Assembly (NCBI GenBank): GCA_965247615.1
Contig: OZ252022.1
Coordinates: 2,046,001 to 2,110,000 of the forward strand
Origin: G965197715 sp965247615
GTDB lineage: Bacteria > Chloroflexota > Dehalococcoidia > Lucifugimonadales > UBA1127
Reading direction: 5' to 3'
Length of the DNA stretch: 64,000 nt
Of this stretch, positions 49,907 through 57,716 are shown one piece after another (the stretch's first letter is position 1; each line of letters starts with the position of its first letter). The notes under the pieces are model-generated. The model searched no databases and was not told the origin of the DNA. It saw only the letters and a list, made by a program, of their open reading frames with translations. A program made the translations under genes and the position numbers.

Positions 49907-51397
49907 CTACGAGGCGTACGGGTCGGGTGTCTTCTCCGCCAGGTCCACCCACACGCTCTTGACCTGCGTGTACAGGCTCATCACCTCCAAGCCGTTCTCA
50001 CGCCCGTACCCGCTCATCTTGTACCCGCCGAAGGGCGACGCCCAGTGGAGCCGCCGGTAGCAGTTCACCCACACCGTCCCCGCCTTGATCCTCCGGGCCA
50101 CCCGGTGCGCCCGCCTGATGTCCTGCGTCCACACGCCGCCGGCCAGCCCGTACCGCACGCCGTTGGCCTTGGCGATGAGCTCATCCTCGTCGTCGAAGAC
50201 CCCCGCCGCAATGACCGGGCCGAAGATCTCCTCCTGGGCGATGCGCATCCCGTTCTCCACATCGCCGAACACCGTCGGCGTGAAGAAGTAGCCGCCTGAC
50301 AGCGCCGGGTCCTCGGGCGGCCCTCCGCCGGCCAGCAGCGTGGCGCCCTCCGCCTTGCCAATGTCGACGTAGCTCATGATCTTCTGGACCTGCTCCTCGG
50401 ACGTCTGGGACCCCATCTGAGTCTCGCGCAGCAGCGGATCGCCCACACGAATCCGCTTGGCACGCTCCGACAGCTTCGTGAGAAACTCGTCGTAGATACG
50501 CCGCTGGACGAACAGCCGCGATCCCGCCACGCACGTCTGCCCCGCCGCCACGAAGACCCCCGACGCCGCGCCGATGAGCGCGTTGTCCATGTCCGCGTCC
50601 GCAAAGACGATGTGGGGCGACTTCCCGCCCAGCTCGAAGGAGACGTGCTTGAGCGTCGCCGCCGCCTCCCGGGCGATGATCTGCCCCGTCACGGTCTCCC
50701 CCGTAAACGCGATCTTGTCCACCTCTGGGTGCTTCACGAGCGCCGCCCCCGCCGTCTCGCCGAACCCCGTGACCACGTTGACCACACCCGGCGGGAACCC
50801 CGCCCGCTCAACCAGCTTGGCAAACTCCAGCGCCGTCACCGGCGTCTGTTCCGCCGGCTTCAGGACCACCGTATTGCCCGCAGCCAGTGCGGGCGCCAGC
50901 TTGAAGGCGATCATCAGCAGCGGCGAGTTCCACGGCACGATGGCGCCCACCACCCCAACGGGCTCCCGCAACGTGTAATTGAGCATGCTGTTGCCCAAGG
51001 GAATAGTCTCGCCCTGGATCTTGTCTGCCAGCCCCGCGAAGTAGTAGTACCAGTTGGCGATGGCAGGCATCTCCACGCCGCCCGTCTCCCTGATGGCCTT
51101 GCCATTGTCCAGAGTCTCCAGCTCCGCCAGGTAGTCGATGTTCTCCTTCACCAGGTCCCCAAGCCTGCGTATGAGGTGGCCCCGCTCCGTGGGCGTGATG
51201 CTCCCCCAGGGGCCGCTCTCGAACGCTGCACGGGCCGCCATCACTGCCCGGTCCACGTCGGCCGCGTCTCCCTCTGGCGCCGTGGCCCACACCTCCCCCT
51301 TCGCCGGGTTGATGCTCTCGAAGCTCCGGCCCGATGCCGCGTCCTCCCACTGTCCGTTGATGAAGAGCTTGCGCTGCTGCAATCCCGTGGCGGCCAT
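49907..51397 (-). CDS. NAD(P)-dependent aldehyde dehydrogenase
   Basis: 496 aa from ATG 51397 (GGAGG upstream); the open frame to 51544 is not coding-like. ALDH features: KLFINGQWEDAASGRSFESI, VPWNSPLLMIAFKLAPALAA, FELGGKSPHIVFADADMDNA (catalytic Glu), GQTCVAGSRLFV (catalytic Cys) and the C-terminal PFGGYKMSGYGRENGLE. It oxidises an aliphatic or aromatic aldehyde to the acid, a usual step after ring cleavage or side-chain oxidation. Single-gene unit with its own promoter. Confidence 0.92.
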   Translation of the reverse strand: MAATGLQQRKLFINGQWEDAASGRSFESINPAKGEVWATAPEGDAADVDRAVMAARAAFESGPWGSITPTERGHLIRRLGDLVKENIDYLAELETLDNGKAIRETGGVEMPAIANWYYYFAGLADKIQGETIPLGNSMLNYTLREPVGVVGAIVPWNSPLLMIAFKLAPALAAGNTVVLKPAEQTPVTALEFAKLVERAGFPPGVVNVVTGFGETAGAALVKHPEVDKIAFTGETVTGQIIAREAAATLKHVSFELGGKSPHIVFADADMDNALIGAASGVFVAAGQTCVAGSRLFVQRRIYDEFLTKLSERAKRIRVGDPLLRETQMGSQTSEEQVQKIMSYVDIGKAEGATLLAGGGPPEDPALSGGYFFTPTVFGDVENGMRIAQEEIFGPVIAAGVFDDEDELIAKANGVRYGLAGGVWTQDIRRAHRVARRIKAGTVWVNCYRRLHWASPFGGYKMSGYGRENGLEVMSLYTQVKSVWVDLAEKTPDPYAS

Positions 51398-51440
51398 TCC
51401 ACTCCTCCCCTCAATCGAATATCTGGTGCCGACGCCCAGC

Positions 51441-51468
51441 ATAGTATCCCCGCCGCCAACCCTGTCAA
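51441..51468 (-). promoter_or_regulatory. Promoter of aldehyde dehydrogenase gene
   Basis: On the minus strand: TTGACA (51468-51463), 16-bp spacer, TACTAT (51446-51441). Confidence 0.65.
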
Positions 51469-51573
51469 GGCTACGGGAGCCACCCTCCGTCCGGTTGACC
51501 CTGCCCGCAGCAATTCGTACTATGGCACCAGCGCCAAGAGCCAACCCCCCGGCGGTTGATGGAAGGTCATGCC

Positions 51574-52770
51574 ATGAAGTGGGCTTCGTCGGTCTCCGAT
51601 CGCGCGTCCCTGGACCAGGCAGTGGGAGAGTGTGTCAAGTCGCTGAGCGCTGAGCTCGGCGACAGCCCCGCAGACCTCGTCCTCGCCTTCCCCTCAGCAC
51701 ACCACAGCCCGCATTACGACCGGATCCCCGCCCTCGTCCACGAGGCCCTGGGCCCCGCGCTACTTCTCGGGTGCTCTGCCGGCGGCGTCATAGGCGGCGG
51801 CCGCGAGATCGAGCAGCGTCCGGGCCTCGCCCTGACCGCCGCCCGCATGCCGGACGTCACCCTCCAACCCTTCAGCGTGGAAGACGCCTCCATGCCGGAC
51901 CCGGACGCTCCACCGGACCGCTGGGAAGCCATGGCTGGCGTTACCGTCGACGCGGCGCCACAGTTCATCCTGCTGGCAGACCCCTTCACCCTCGGCGCCG
52001 ATCGCCTCCTGGCGGGGCTGGACTACGCCTTTCCGGCCAGCGCCAAGATCGGCGGCCTCGCCAGTGGCGCCAACCGGCCCGGCGGCAACGCCCTCTTCCT
52101 GGGGGAAACCGCCCTGCGCCAGGGCGCCGTCGGAGTGGCGATGCACGGGGATGTAACCATGGACACTATCGTCGCCCAGGGCTGCCGCCCCATCGGCCGG
52201 CCCATGCAGATCACGGCCTGCCTCCGCAACCTGCTCTTGGAGCTCGACGGCGAGATGTGCCTGAATGTGCTTCGCGAGCTCTTCGCCCGGCTCAGCCAGC
52301 GCGACCAAGAATTGGCGCGGCACTCCCTCTTCCTCGGTGTCGTCATGGACGAGCTCATCGAACGCCCGGAGCAGGGCGACTTCCTCATCCGCAACATCAT
52401 GGGCGCCGATGGCGAACGCGGCGCTCTCGCCATCGGCGAAACGCTGAAGGAGGGTCAGACCGTCCAGTTCCATCTGCGCGACGCCACCACATCGGCCGAG
52501 GACCTGGAAGCGGTGCTCTCACGCTATGAAGGAATGCGCGAAGGCCTGGCGACAGAGGGCGCGCTGCTCTTCTCATGCCTTGGCCGCGGGCAGCAACTCT
52601 ACGGCCGCCCCGACCACGACACCGAGATGTTCCACAGCAAGATGGGTCCGGTCCCCCTCACCGGCTTCTTCTGCAACGGGGAGATCGGCCCCGTGGGCGG
52701 AGCCACATTCCTTCACGGCTACACCAGCTCCTTCGGCGTCTTCCGCCCGCGCCAGCGGATCATAGCCTAG
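51574..52770 (+). CDS. FIST N/C-domain sensory protein
   Basis: 398 aa; ATG 51574 chosen because GGAAGGT is six bases upstream. The N-terminal half has DLVLAFPSAHHS, LGCSAGGVIGGGREIEQRPG and GGLASGANRPGGNALF, and the C-terminal half includes LFSCLGRGQQLYGRPDHD and GFFCNGEIGPVGGATFLHGY. These are the FIST domains proposed to bind small ligands (amino-acid-like) and usually fused to signalling modules; here they stand alone. Convergent with the NHL gene, 19 bases apart. Confidence 0.8.
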   Translation: MKWASSVSDRASLDQAVGECVKSLSAELGDSPADLVLAFPSAHHSPHYDRIPALVHEALGPALLLGCSAGGVIGGGREIEQRPGLALTAARMPDVTLQPFSVEDASMPDPDAPPDRWEAMAGVTVDAAPQFILLADPFTLGADRLLAGLDYAFPASAKIGGLASGANRPGGNALFLGETALRQGAVGVAMHGDVTMDTIVAQGCRPIGRPMQITACLRNLLLELDGEMCLNVLRELFARLSQRDQELARHSLFLGVVMDELIERPEQGDFLIRNIMGADGERGALAIGETLKEGQTVQFHLRDATTSAEDLEAVLSRYEGMREGLATEGALLFSCLGRGQQLYGRPDHDTEMFHSKMGPVPLTGFFCNGEIGPVGGATFLHGYTSSFGVFRPRQRIIA

Positions 52771-52789
52771 CCGAAGCAACCGCGCGGCC

Positions 52790-53728
52790 CTAGCCCACCT
52801 TGCGAAGCTTCTTCAGGCTCTTGAGCTCCCTAGGCGGGTCCAGATGCCTGCCGCCCATCGTGAATGATACCTCGGCCACGTAGATGTCACCGTGCGAGTC
52901 GACCGCGATGCCGTGAGGCGCCACGAACTTGCCGGGCTCCTCGCCCTCTTCGGGGTCCCCGAAGCGCGCCAACAGCTCGCCCTTCAGGTTCAGGATGCTG
53001 ACCCGGTGACCCAGCCCCGGCGCGTCGTCGAAACCGTTCAGCTCCCCAATGTACATGTTCAGGTCCGGCCCCAGCGTCATCCCGTCCGGCCGGTGGATGT
53101 TGTGCCACTCCGCCTGGAACTTGCCGTCCGCGTCGAACACCTGCACCCGGTGGTTCTCCCGGTCCGCCACATACACGTTGTCGTCCGCATCTATGGCCAC
53201 GTTGTGGGGCCGGTAGAACTGCCCCGGATCCACGCCGGGCTCTCCCCAAGACATGACGTGCCGGCCGTCCGGCGTGAATTTGTGCACCCGCGAGTTCCCA
53301 TATCCGTCGCTAATGTACAGATAGCCCGTCTTGGGCGACACCGCAAGGTGTGTCGGACGGTTGAAGGGAAGCCCGCTCCACTTGTCCGCCGGCTTGTCCT
53401 CGCTCCCTATCGTCAGCAGCAGCTTCCCCTCCGGGTTGAACTGCGTGACCGTGTGGTGCCCGTCGTCCACGCAGTACACGGAGTCGTCCGGGCCAATGAA
53501 CAGCCCGTGGGTCCGCGGCGTGAACAGCCCCTCGCCGAACGACCTGAGGAAGTTCCCCTCCCGGTCGAACACAATCACCGGATGCTCCCCACGTGTGAAC
53601 GCAAAGACCCGGTCCTGCGAGTCCACCGCGACCCCCGGTGTCTCCTTCAGCGTCCAGCCATCGGGAAGTTTGGCCCACTCATCCAACGCCTCATATGTGA
53701 AGGCTCCCGTGCCCAACGTAACGCTCAT
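52790..53728 (-). CDS. NHL-repeat beta-propeller protein
   Basis: 312 aa with five to six repeated blades such as RPHNVAIDADDNVYVADREN, HRVQVFDADGKFQAEW and APHGIAVDSHGDIYVAEVSF. This is similar to peptidyl-alpha-hydroxyglycine alpha-amidating lyase and SMP-30/NHL proteins. No signal peptide is obvious, so it may be cytoplasmic. A lactonase or lyase role is possible but not shown. It has its own promoter. Confidence 0.8.
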   Translation of the reverse strand: MSVTLGTGAFTYEALDEWAKLPDGWTLKETPGVAVDSQDRVFAFTRGEHPVIVFDREGNFLRSFGEGLFTPRTHGLFIGPDDSVYCVDDGHHTVTQFNPEGKLLLTIGSEDKPADKWSGLPFNRPTHLAVSPKTGYLYISDGYGNSRVHKFTPDGRHVMSWGEPGVDPGQFYRPHNVAIDADDNVYVADRENHRVQVFDADGKFQAEWHNIHRPDGMTLGPDLNMYIGELNGFDDAPGLGHRVSILNLKGELLARFGDPEEGEEPGKFVAPHGIAVDSHGDIYVAEVSFTMGGRHLDPPRELKSLKKLRKVG

Positions 53729-53825
53729 ATCGCTTCACTCCTTGCCTTCTGCGTCGCCGCGCGCGATCATGCCGTCCCTCCGCATATCAGCGCCCGGCCG
53801 CTCAATTGTCTCGCCGGTCACCGGC

Positions 53826-53854
53826 ATCCTAGAGACGGCCCCCGCCAATGTCAA
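53826..53854 (-). promoter_or_regulatory. Promoter of NHL-repeat gene
   Basis: On the minus strand: TTGACA (53854-53849), 17-bp spacer, TAGGAT (53831-53826). Confidence 0.6.
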
Positions 53855-53899
53855 CCGACGCCCCCTCCATGGCCCATCTCTCCCACCCCCACTCTCCCG

Positions 53900-53925
53900 C
53901 TCATCGTGAACCGCCGAACCAAATG
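53900..53925. repeat. Dispersed repeat module D, copy 5
   Basis: CTCATCGTGAACCGCCGAAC then CAAATG. Aligns with the copy at 5778-5804, and again a REP-like core follows (53960). Confidence 0.5.
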
Positions 53926-53959
53926 CGCGTCCGCCCACGCCGCCCACTCTCCCCTACTA

Positions 53960-53977
53960 GCCGCCGCGCTAGCGGCC
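53960..53977. repeat. REP-like palindrome A, copy 11
   Basis: GCCGCCGCGCTAGCGGCC, ending at the stop codon of the PanE-like gene. Confidence 0.6.
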
Positions 53978-55068
53978 TAGCCGCCGCTCCGCGCCAACTC
54001 CTCCGCCACGTACTCCTCCAGCAGCGCCAGGTTGGCCGGATAGGGGCGCAGCGTGTGCTCGTTGACCAGCCGCGCCACCCTCACGATGGCTCGGTTGTAC
54101 GGCGTTGGAATCTCCAACTCCTCCGCCCGTTCCACCACGTAGCCGTTCAGCTGCTCCACCTCCATTGGCATGCCCCGTAGCGCGTCGTGGAGCGTGGACG
54201 GGCGCGTCACCCTCGTCATCGCCTTGGCCTGCTCCACCACCAGCTCCTCCAGGTCCGGCCTACTCCCCGCGGCGGCCTCCTTGACGTCCTGTGCGCTAAA
54301 GATGACCCCCACGCTCCCCCCAAAACCGCCGAACTTGATGCCCAGCTGCTCCCCCACTGCGATCGCCTCCGCCTGCAGCGCCCAACGCAGTCGCGCCGTG
54401 CCGTTCAGCGTCAGCTCCCGCGTGTCCCAGGACGTGATGGCCGCCAGGAGATTGCCTCCGCAGTTGACGATGAACTTGGTCCAGACTTCATCCATCACGT
54501 GGTCGGAGACCTCGCACGTCCCCACGCTTTCGCGGAACATCTGCGCCAGCCCCTCCATTCTGGGCGTGGTCCCGCCCGAGTACTCCCCGATCATGTATTC
54601 CACCGCCCCGGGCGTCGAGCCCCCGCCGTGCGTGCGATGAATGTGCCCCGGCTCCCACGTCTGGGCCGCCATCAGCGTCTCGCACCCGATGGTGCGCTCG
54701 GGCCCCACAACCTCCGCGATGATCGGCTCGTTGATGCCGTTCTGCACCGACACCACCATTGCGTCGTCTGCCAGGTACGGCCTGATCAGCTCGGCGTACT
54801 TGCGCGTGTTGTAGCCCTTCACCGACAGGACCACGATGTCCAGCTTCCCCTCAACCTGGTCGAGCTCATCCGTATGGAGCGCCGGAATCACGCCCTGCCA
54901 TTCGGTCCGTGCTCCCGTGTACCCCTCGGTCATCAGGAGGCCCACCGTGCGTATGGCTTCGACGTGCGGCCTCCACGGATCGATGATCGTCACGTCATTG
55001 CCGCCCCGATGCAGGCCAATCGCCACGATGCCACCCATGGCCCCGGCGCCCATGACTGCGATCTTCAT
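53977..55068 (-). CDS. PanE/ApbA-type 2-oxo-acid reductase family protein
   Basis: 363 aa. The Rossmann motif MKIAVMGAGAMGGIVAIGLH is followed by IVVLSVKGYNTRKYAELI, VVSVQNGINEPIIAEVVGPE and DEVWTKFIVNCGGNLLAAIT, then the C-terminal helical domain with MPMEVEQLNGYVVERAEELE. It is longer than the paralogue at 28045-29010, with an insertion (QTWEPGHIHRTHGGGSTPGA). The family uses NADPH to reduce 2-oxo acids. ATG 55068 with its own promoter; divergent from the Fur gene. Confidence 0.8.
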   Translation of the reverse strand: MKIAVMGAGAMGGIVAIGLHRGGNDVTIIDPWRPHVEAIRTVGLLMTEGYTGARTEWQGVIPALHTDELDQVEGKLDIVVLSVKGYNTRKYAELIRPYLADDAMVVSVQNGINEPIIAEVVGPERTIGCETLMAAQTWEPGHIHRTHGGGSTPGAVEYMIGEYSGGTTPRMEGLAQMFRESVGTCEVSDHVMDEVWTKFIVNCGGNLLAAITSWDTRELTLNGTARLRWALQAEAIAVGEQLGIKFGGFGGSVGVIFSAQDVKEAAAGSRPDLEELVVEQAKAMTRVTRPSTLHDALRGMPMEVEQLNGYVVERAEELEIPTPYNRAIVRVARLVNEHTLRPYPANLALLEEYVAEELARSGG

Positions 55069-55116
55069 TGCACACCCCCGTATACCCGTTCAAGGCTTTC
55101 CCGTGCGACAAACCGC

Positions 55117-55145
55117 ATCATACCGGCCCCGCTGTCCCCTTTCAA
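55117..55145 (-). promoter_or_regulatory. Promoter of PanE-like gene
   Basis: On the minus strand: TTGAAA (55145-55140), 17-bp spacer, TATGAT (55122-55117). Confidence 0.55.
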
Positions 55146-55177
55146 CAGACCTTCCCGGCCTTCCCATCCCCAGCAAA

Positions 55178-55195
55178 GCCGTCGTGCCAACGACC
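55178..55195. repeat. REP-like palindrome A, copy 12
   Basis: GCCGTCGTGCCAACGACC, between the two divergent promoters. Confidence 0.5.
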
Positions 55196-55211
55196 CCTGC
55201 AAATCAGCACT

Positions 55212-55241
55212 CTTGACATGAGACTGCGAATGCGGTTACAC
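55212..55241 (+). promoter_or_regulatory. Promoter of fur-nickel permease unit
   Basis: TTGACA (55212-55217), 18-bp spacer, TACACT (55236-55241). A direct repeat (ACTGCGAATG and ACTTGCAAATG) overlaps it and could be an autoregulatory operator. Confidence 0.55.
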
Positions 55242-55271
55242 TCACTTGCAAATGGTCGCGGAAGCACCTCA

Positions 55272-55691
55272 ATGCAACACAACAAGCCACTGGAAGCTCT
55301 CAAGGGGACCGGGTCTCGCCTGACCCCCCAGCGGGTCATGATCCTCCAGGCCATCACCGGCGGAGAGGGCCACATGACCGCGGAGGAAATTCACGACAAG
55401 GTCAAGGAAATCTATCCCTATATGGACCTGGCCACCGTCTACCGCACCCTCCAGCTCTTCAAGCGGCTCCTTCTGATCACGGAGATAGACCTGGGCGCCG
55501 GCGCCAGCCAGTACGAGCTCGCCGGCGAACGGCGCCACCACCACCTCATCTGCCGATCCTGCGGCGCTGCCTTCGACCTGCCCCTCGACTTCCTAGACAA
55601 CCTCCGCCAGCGCCTGCGCACGACATTCGGCTTCGAGCCCGACCTGGAGAACTTCACCCTCCCCGGCCTCTGCGCCGCCTGTGGAGGATAG
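55272..55691 (+). CDS. Fur-family metalloregulator
   Basis: 139 aa from ATG 55272; the open frame from 55068 lies over the promoter and is not used. The DNA-binding winged helix has GSRLTPQRVMILQAITGGEG and DLATVYRTLQLFKRL; the dimer/metal domain has ERRHHHLICRSCGAAFDL and the CAACGG C-terminus, so both CxxC structural zinc sites are present. The next gene is a nickel/cobalt permease, so this may be a Nur- or Zur-like sensor of Ni, Zn or Fe. Confidence 0.9.
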   Translation: MQHNKPLEALKGTGSRLTPQRVMILQAITGGEGHMTAEEIHDKVKEIYPYMDLATVYRTLQLFKRLLLITEIDLGAGASQYELAGERRHHHLICRSCGAAFDLPLDFLDNLRQRLRTTFGFEPDLENFTLPGLCAACGG

Positions 55692-55770
55692 CGGCGGCCA
55701 GTTATCCCGTCGCTGATCAGTACCAGCAACGCGAACAACCACGACATAGCTATGAGGGGGACCATCGAGT

Positions 55771-56520
55771 ATGGAGGTACAATCGGGCGCCATCATCGCC
55801 CTGACCCTGGGTTTCTTGCTCGGTCTGAAGCACGCCACCGACGCCGACCATGTCGTCGCGGTGTCGACTATCGTCAGTGAGTACCGCAACGCCTGGAAGG
55901 GCATCTGGGTCGGCGCCTCCTGGGGCCTCGGCCACACCACGCCGCTCTTGGTGCTCGGCATCGTCATCTTGCTCCTGAAGGACGTTGCACTGAGCCGCTA
56001 CGAGCCCATCGCCCCCGTCTTTGAGTTCGGCGTAGGCGTGATGATGGTCTTCCTGGGGCTTCAGGTGTTCTGGAACCTGCGCCGAGGCCGCCTGCACGTC
56101 CACGAGCACCAGCACGATGCCCAAGCCCACTTGCACATTCACGGCACCCATGAAGCCTCGGAGGAGGCGGTCTCCCTCGAGTCCCACGGCTTCTTCAAGC
56201 CCGGCCGGCCCTTCTTCCGTGCCAAGTCCTACTTGATCGGCATCATCCACGGCCTGGCCGGCAGCGCCGCCGTGATGCTCGTGCTCCTGCCCCAGATCAC
56301 CTCCTTCGCCGTGGGGTTCGGCTACCTGCTCCTCTTCGGAGTCGGGACCATCCTCTCCATGGCGGCCACCACCCTCGTTCTGGGTGTGCCCTTCGCCATG
56401 AGCGGCAGGTTCCAGTCCCTCAACCGCTCTATAGCCGGTATCGCAGGGGCGGCGAGTGTCCTATTCGGCGGCGCCCTCATGTCGGACATCGCCCTCGGCA
56501 CTGCCCTCGTCCCATTCTAG
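55771..56520 (+). CDS. Nickel/cobalt transporter (NiCoT/UreH-like) family permease
   Basis: 249 aa, six to seven hydrophobic segments. The NiCoT signature HATDADH (HX4DH) is in TM2-region text LLGLKHATDADHVVAVS. GLGHTTPLLVLGI follows, and a His-rich cytosolic loop (VHEHQHDAQAHLHIHGTHE) precedes the C-terminal half. It imports Ni2+ or Co2+ across the membrane. Its location 79 bases after the Fur-family gene suggests metal-dependent control. ATG 55771 with GAGGGG upstream. Confidence 0.85.
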   Translation: MEVQSGAIIALTLGFLLGLKHATDADHVVAVSTIVSEYRNAWKGIWVGASWGLGHTTPLLVLGIVILLLKDVALSRYEPIAPVFEFGVGVMMVFLGLQVFWNLRRGRLHVHEHQHDAQAHLHIHGTHEASEEAVSLESHGFFKPGRPFFRAKSYLIGIIHGLAGSAAVMLVLLPQITSFAVGFGYLLLFGVGTILSMAATTLVLGVPFAMSGRFQSLNRSIAGIAGAASVLFGGALMSDIALGTALVPF

Positions 56521-56540
56521 GCACAGCCCAACCGGCGGCA

Positions 56541-56570
56541 GGAGGCGCGGCCGCGCCTCCTTTCCCCTTT
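56541..56570 (+). terminator. Terminator of fur-nickel permease unit
   Basis: Perfect palindrome GGAGGCGCGGCCGCGCCTCC (56541-56560) followed by TTTCCCCTTT. Confidence 0.7.
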
Positions 56571-56645
56571 CGCCGGGGTCTGGCATAATGGGGAGCACTC
56601 GGCCATCGAGCCGCGCAAGTAAGCTGGGAGGCAGGAGGAAGCGAC

Positions 56646-57512
56646 ATGACAACGGCAGCCAAGAGCTACGACCGCACTCAGGAGGACATGAGCAACATCG
56701 TGTCCATGGAGCACGTCAACGTCACCATCGGGCGCCAGGACTGGGCCACCCTCTTCTACATCGTCGGCATGGGCTTCACCCGGGACCCCTACATGACGGT
56801 GGGACTGGAGAACATGTGGGTCAACCTGGGCGAGCAGCAGTTCCACCTGCCCACTCGCGGCCTCCAGGTCCTCCGCGGCCATATCGGCATCGTCGTCCGG
56901 GACCTGGAGGCCCTCAAGACCCGGTTCGAACGCGTTCGTGAAGGGCTGGCGGAGACCGCCTTCAGCTTCCAAGATGAGGACGGGTATCTCGCCGTCACCG
57001 GCCCTTGGGGCAACCGCTTCCGCTTCTACCAGGCAGACGGCAGCAGCCGGGGAATGTCCATGGGCATCCCCTACGTCGAGTTCACGGTCCCCCAGGGCGC
57101 CGCGCCGGGCATCGGCCGCTTCTACCAGCAGGTCATGCTCGCCCCCTCCTCCATGGTGCAGGAAGAGGAGGGCCCCGCCGCCAGGGTGAGCGTCGGCCGC
57201 AACCAGTCCCTCATCTTCCGGGAAACCGCCGCCGAAATCCCCGCCTACGACCAGCACCACATCGCCATCTACACCGCCGACTTCTCCACGCCCTACAGCT
57301 GGATGAAGGAGCACGGCCTCATCACCGAGGAGAGCAACCAGCACATGTACCGCTTCGAGGACATCGTGGACCCGGATACGCACGAGAACCTCTTCACCAT
57401 CGAGCACGAGGTCCGCAGCATGCGCCATCCCATGTTCATGCGTGACCTGGCCAACCGGAACCCGGAGCAGTCCCTCGGCGGCTACGTCCGCGGCGCCGAC
57501 CGCCTCAGCTAG
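56646..57512 (+). CDS. Two-module VOC-superfamily protein (extradiol dioxygenase/glyoxalase fold)
   Basis: 288 aa. Two VOC modules: IVSMEHVNVTIGRQDWATLF with GHIGIVVRDLEALKTRFERV and GNRFRFYQ, then MGIPYVEFTVPQGAAPGIGR and YDQHHIAIYTADFSTPYSWM. The paired modules match extradiol-dioxygenase architecture, but the standard H-H-E iron triad is not fully evident. It may be a dioxygenase or an isomerase. AGGAGG precedes ATG 56646; CATAAT at 56584-56589 may be its -10. Confidence 0.75.
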   Translation: MTTAAKSYDRTQEDMSNIVSMEHVNVTIGRQDWATLFYIVGMGFTRDPYMTVGLENMWVNLGEQQFHLPTRGLQVLRGHIGIVVRDLEALKTRFERVREGLAETAFSFQDEDGYLAVTGPWGNRFRFYQADGSSRGMSMGIPYVEFTVPQGAAPGIGRFYQQVMLAPSSMVQEEEGPAARVSVGRNQSLIFRETAAEIPAYDQHHIAIYTADFSTPYSWMKEHGLITEESNQHMYRFEDIVDPDTHENLFTIEHEVRSMRHPMFMRDLANRNPEQSLGGYVRGADRLS

Positions 57513-57546
57513 CCGGCGCCTGCCTCACACGTCTCGAAACCACAGC

Positions 57547-57568
57547 GGGGCGATGCATGCATCGCCCC
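57547..57568 (+). terminator. Terminator after VOC gene
   Basis: Perfect 22-base palindrome: GGGGCGATGCA and TGCATCGCCCC. Followed by ACTTTCG. Confidence 0.65.
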
Positions 57569-57650
57569 ACTTTCGCCCCCTCAACCAGGCGGGCCGCGCG
57601 CTCAAGCCAAGTGCCCCCGGCCCCACACCGCCGCTGGCAGCACCCGTTTC

Positions 57651-57679
57651 TTGACACCGGCGCGCCGGCTGCCTACACT
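57651..57679 (+). promoter_or_regulatory. Promoter of double-cupin paralogue 2 gene
   Basis: TTGACA (57651-57656), 17-bp spacer, TACACT (57674-57679); ATG at 57717. Confidence 0.7.
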
Positions 57680-57716
57680 CCACTCAAACTCGCTTGAATG
57701 CATAGAGGAGGAGCTC

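Noticed and set aside
55068..55271. 68-codon N-terminal extension of the Fur gene
   Set aside because: It runs through two promoters and a REP-like copy; Fur proteins start near the ATG at 55272.
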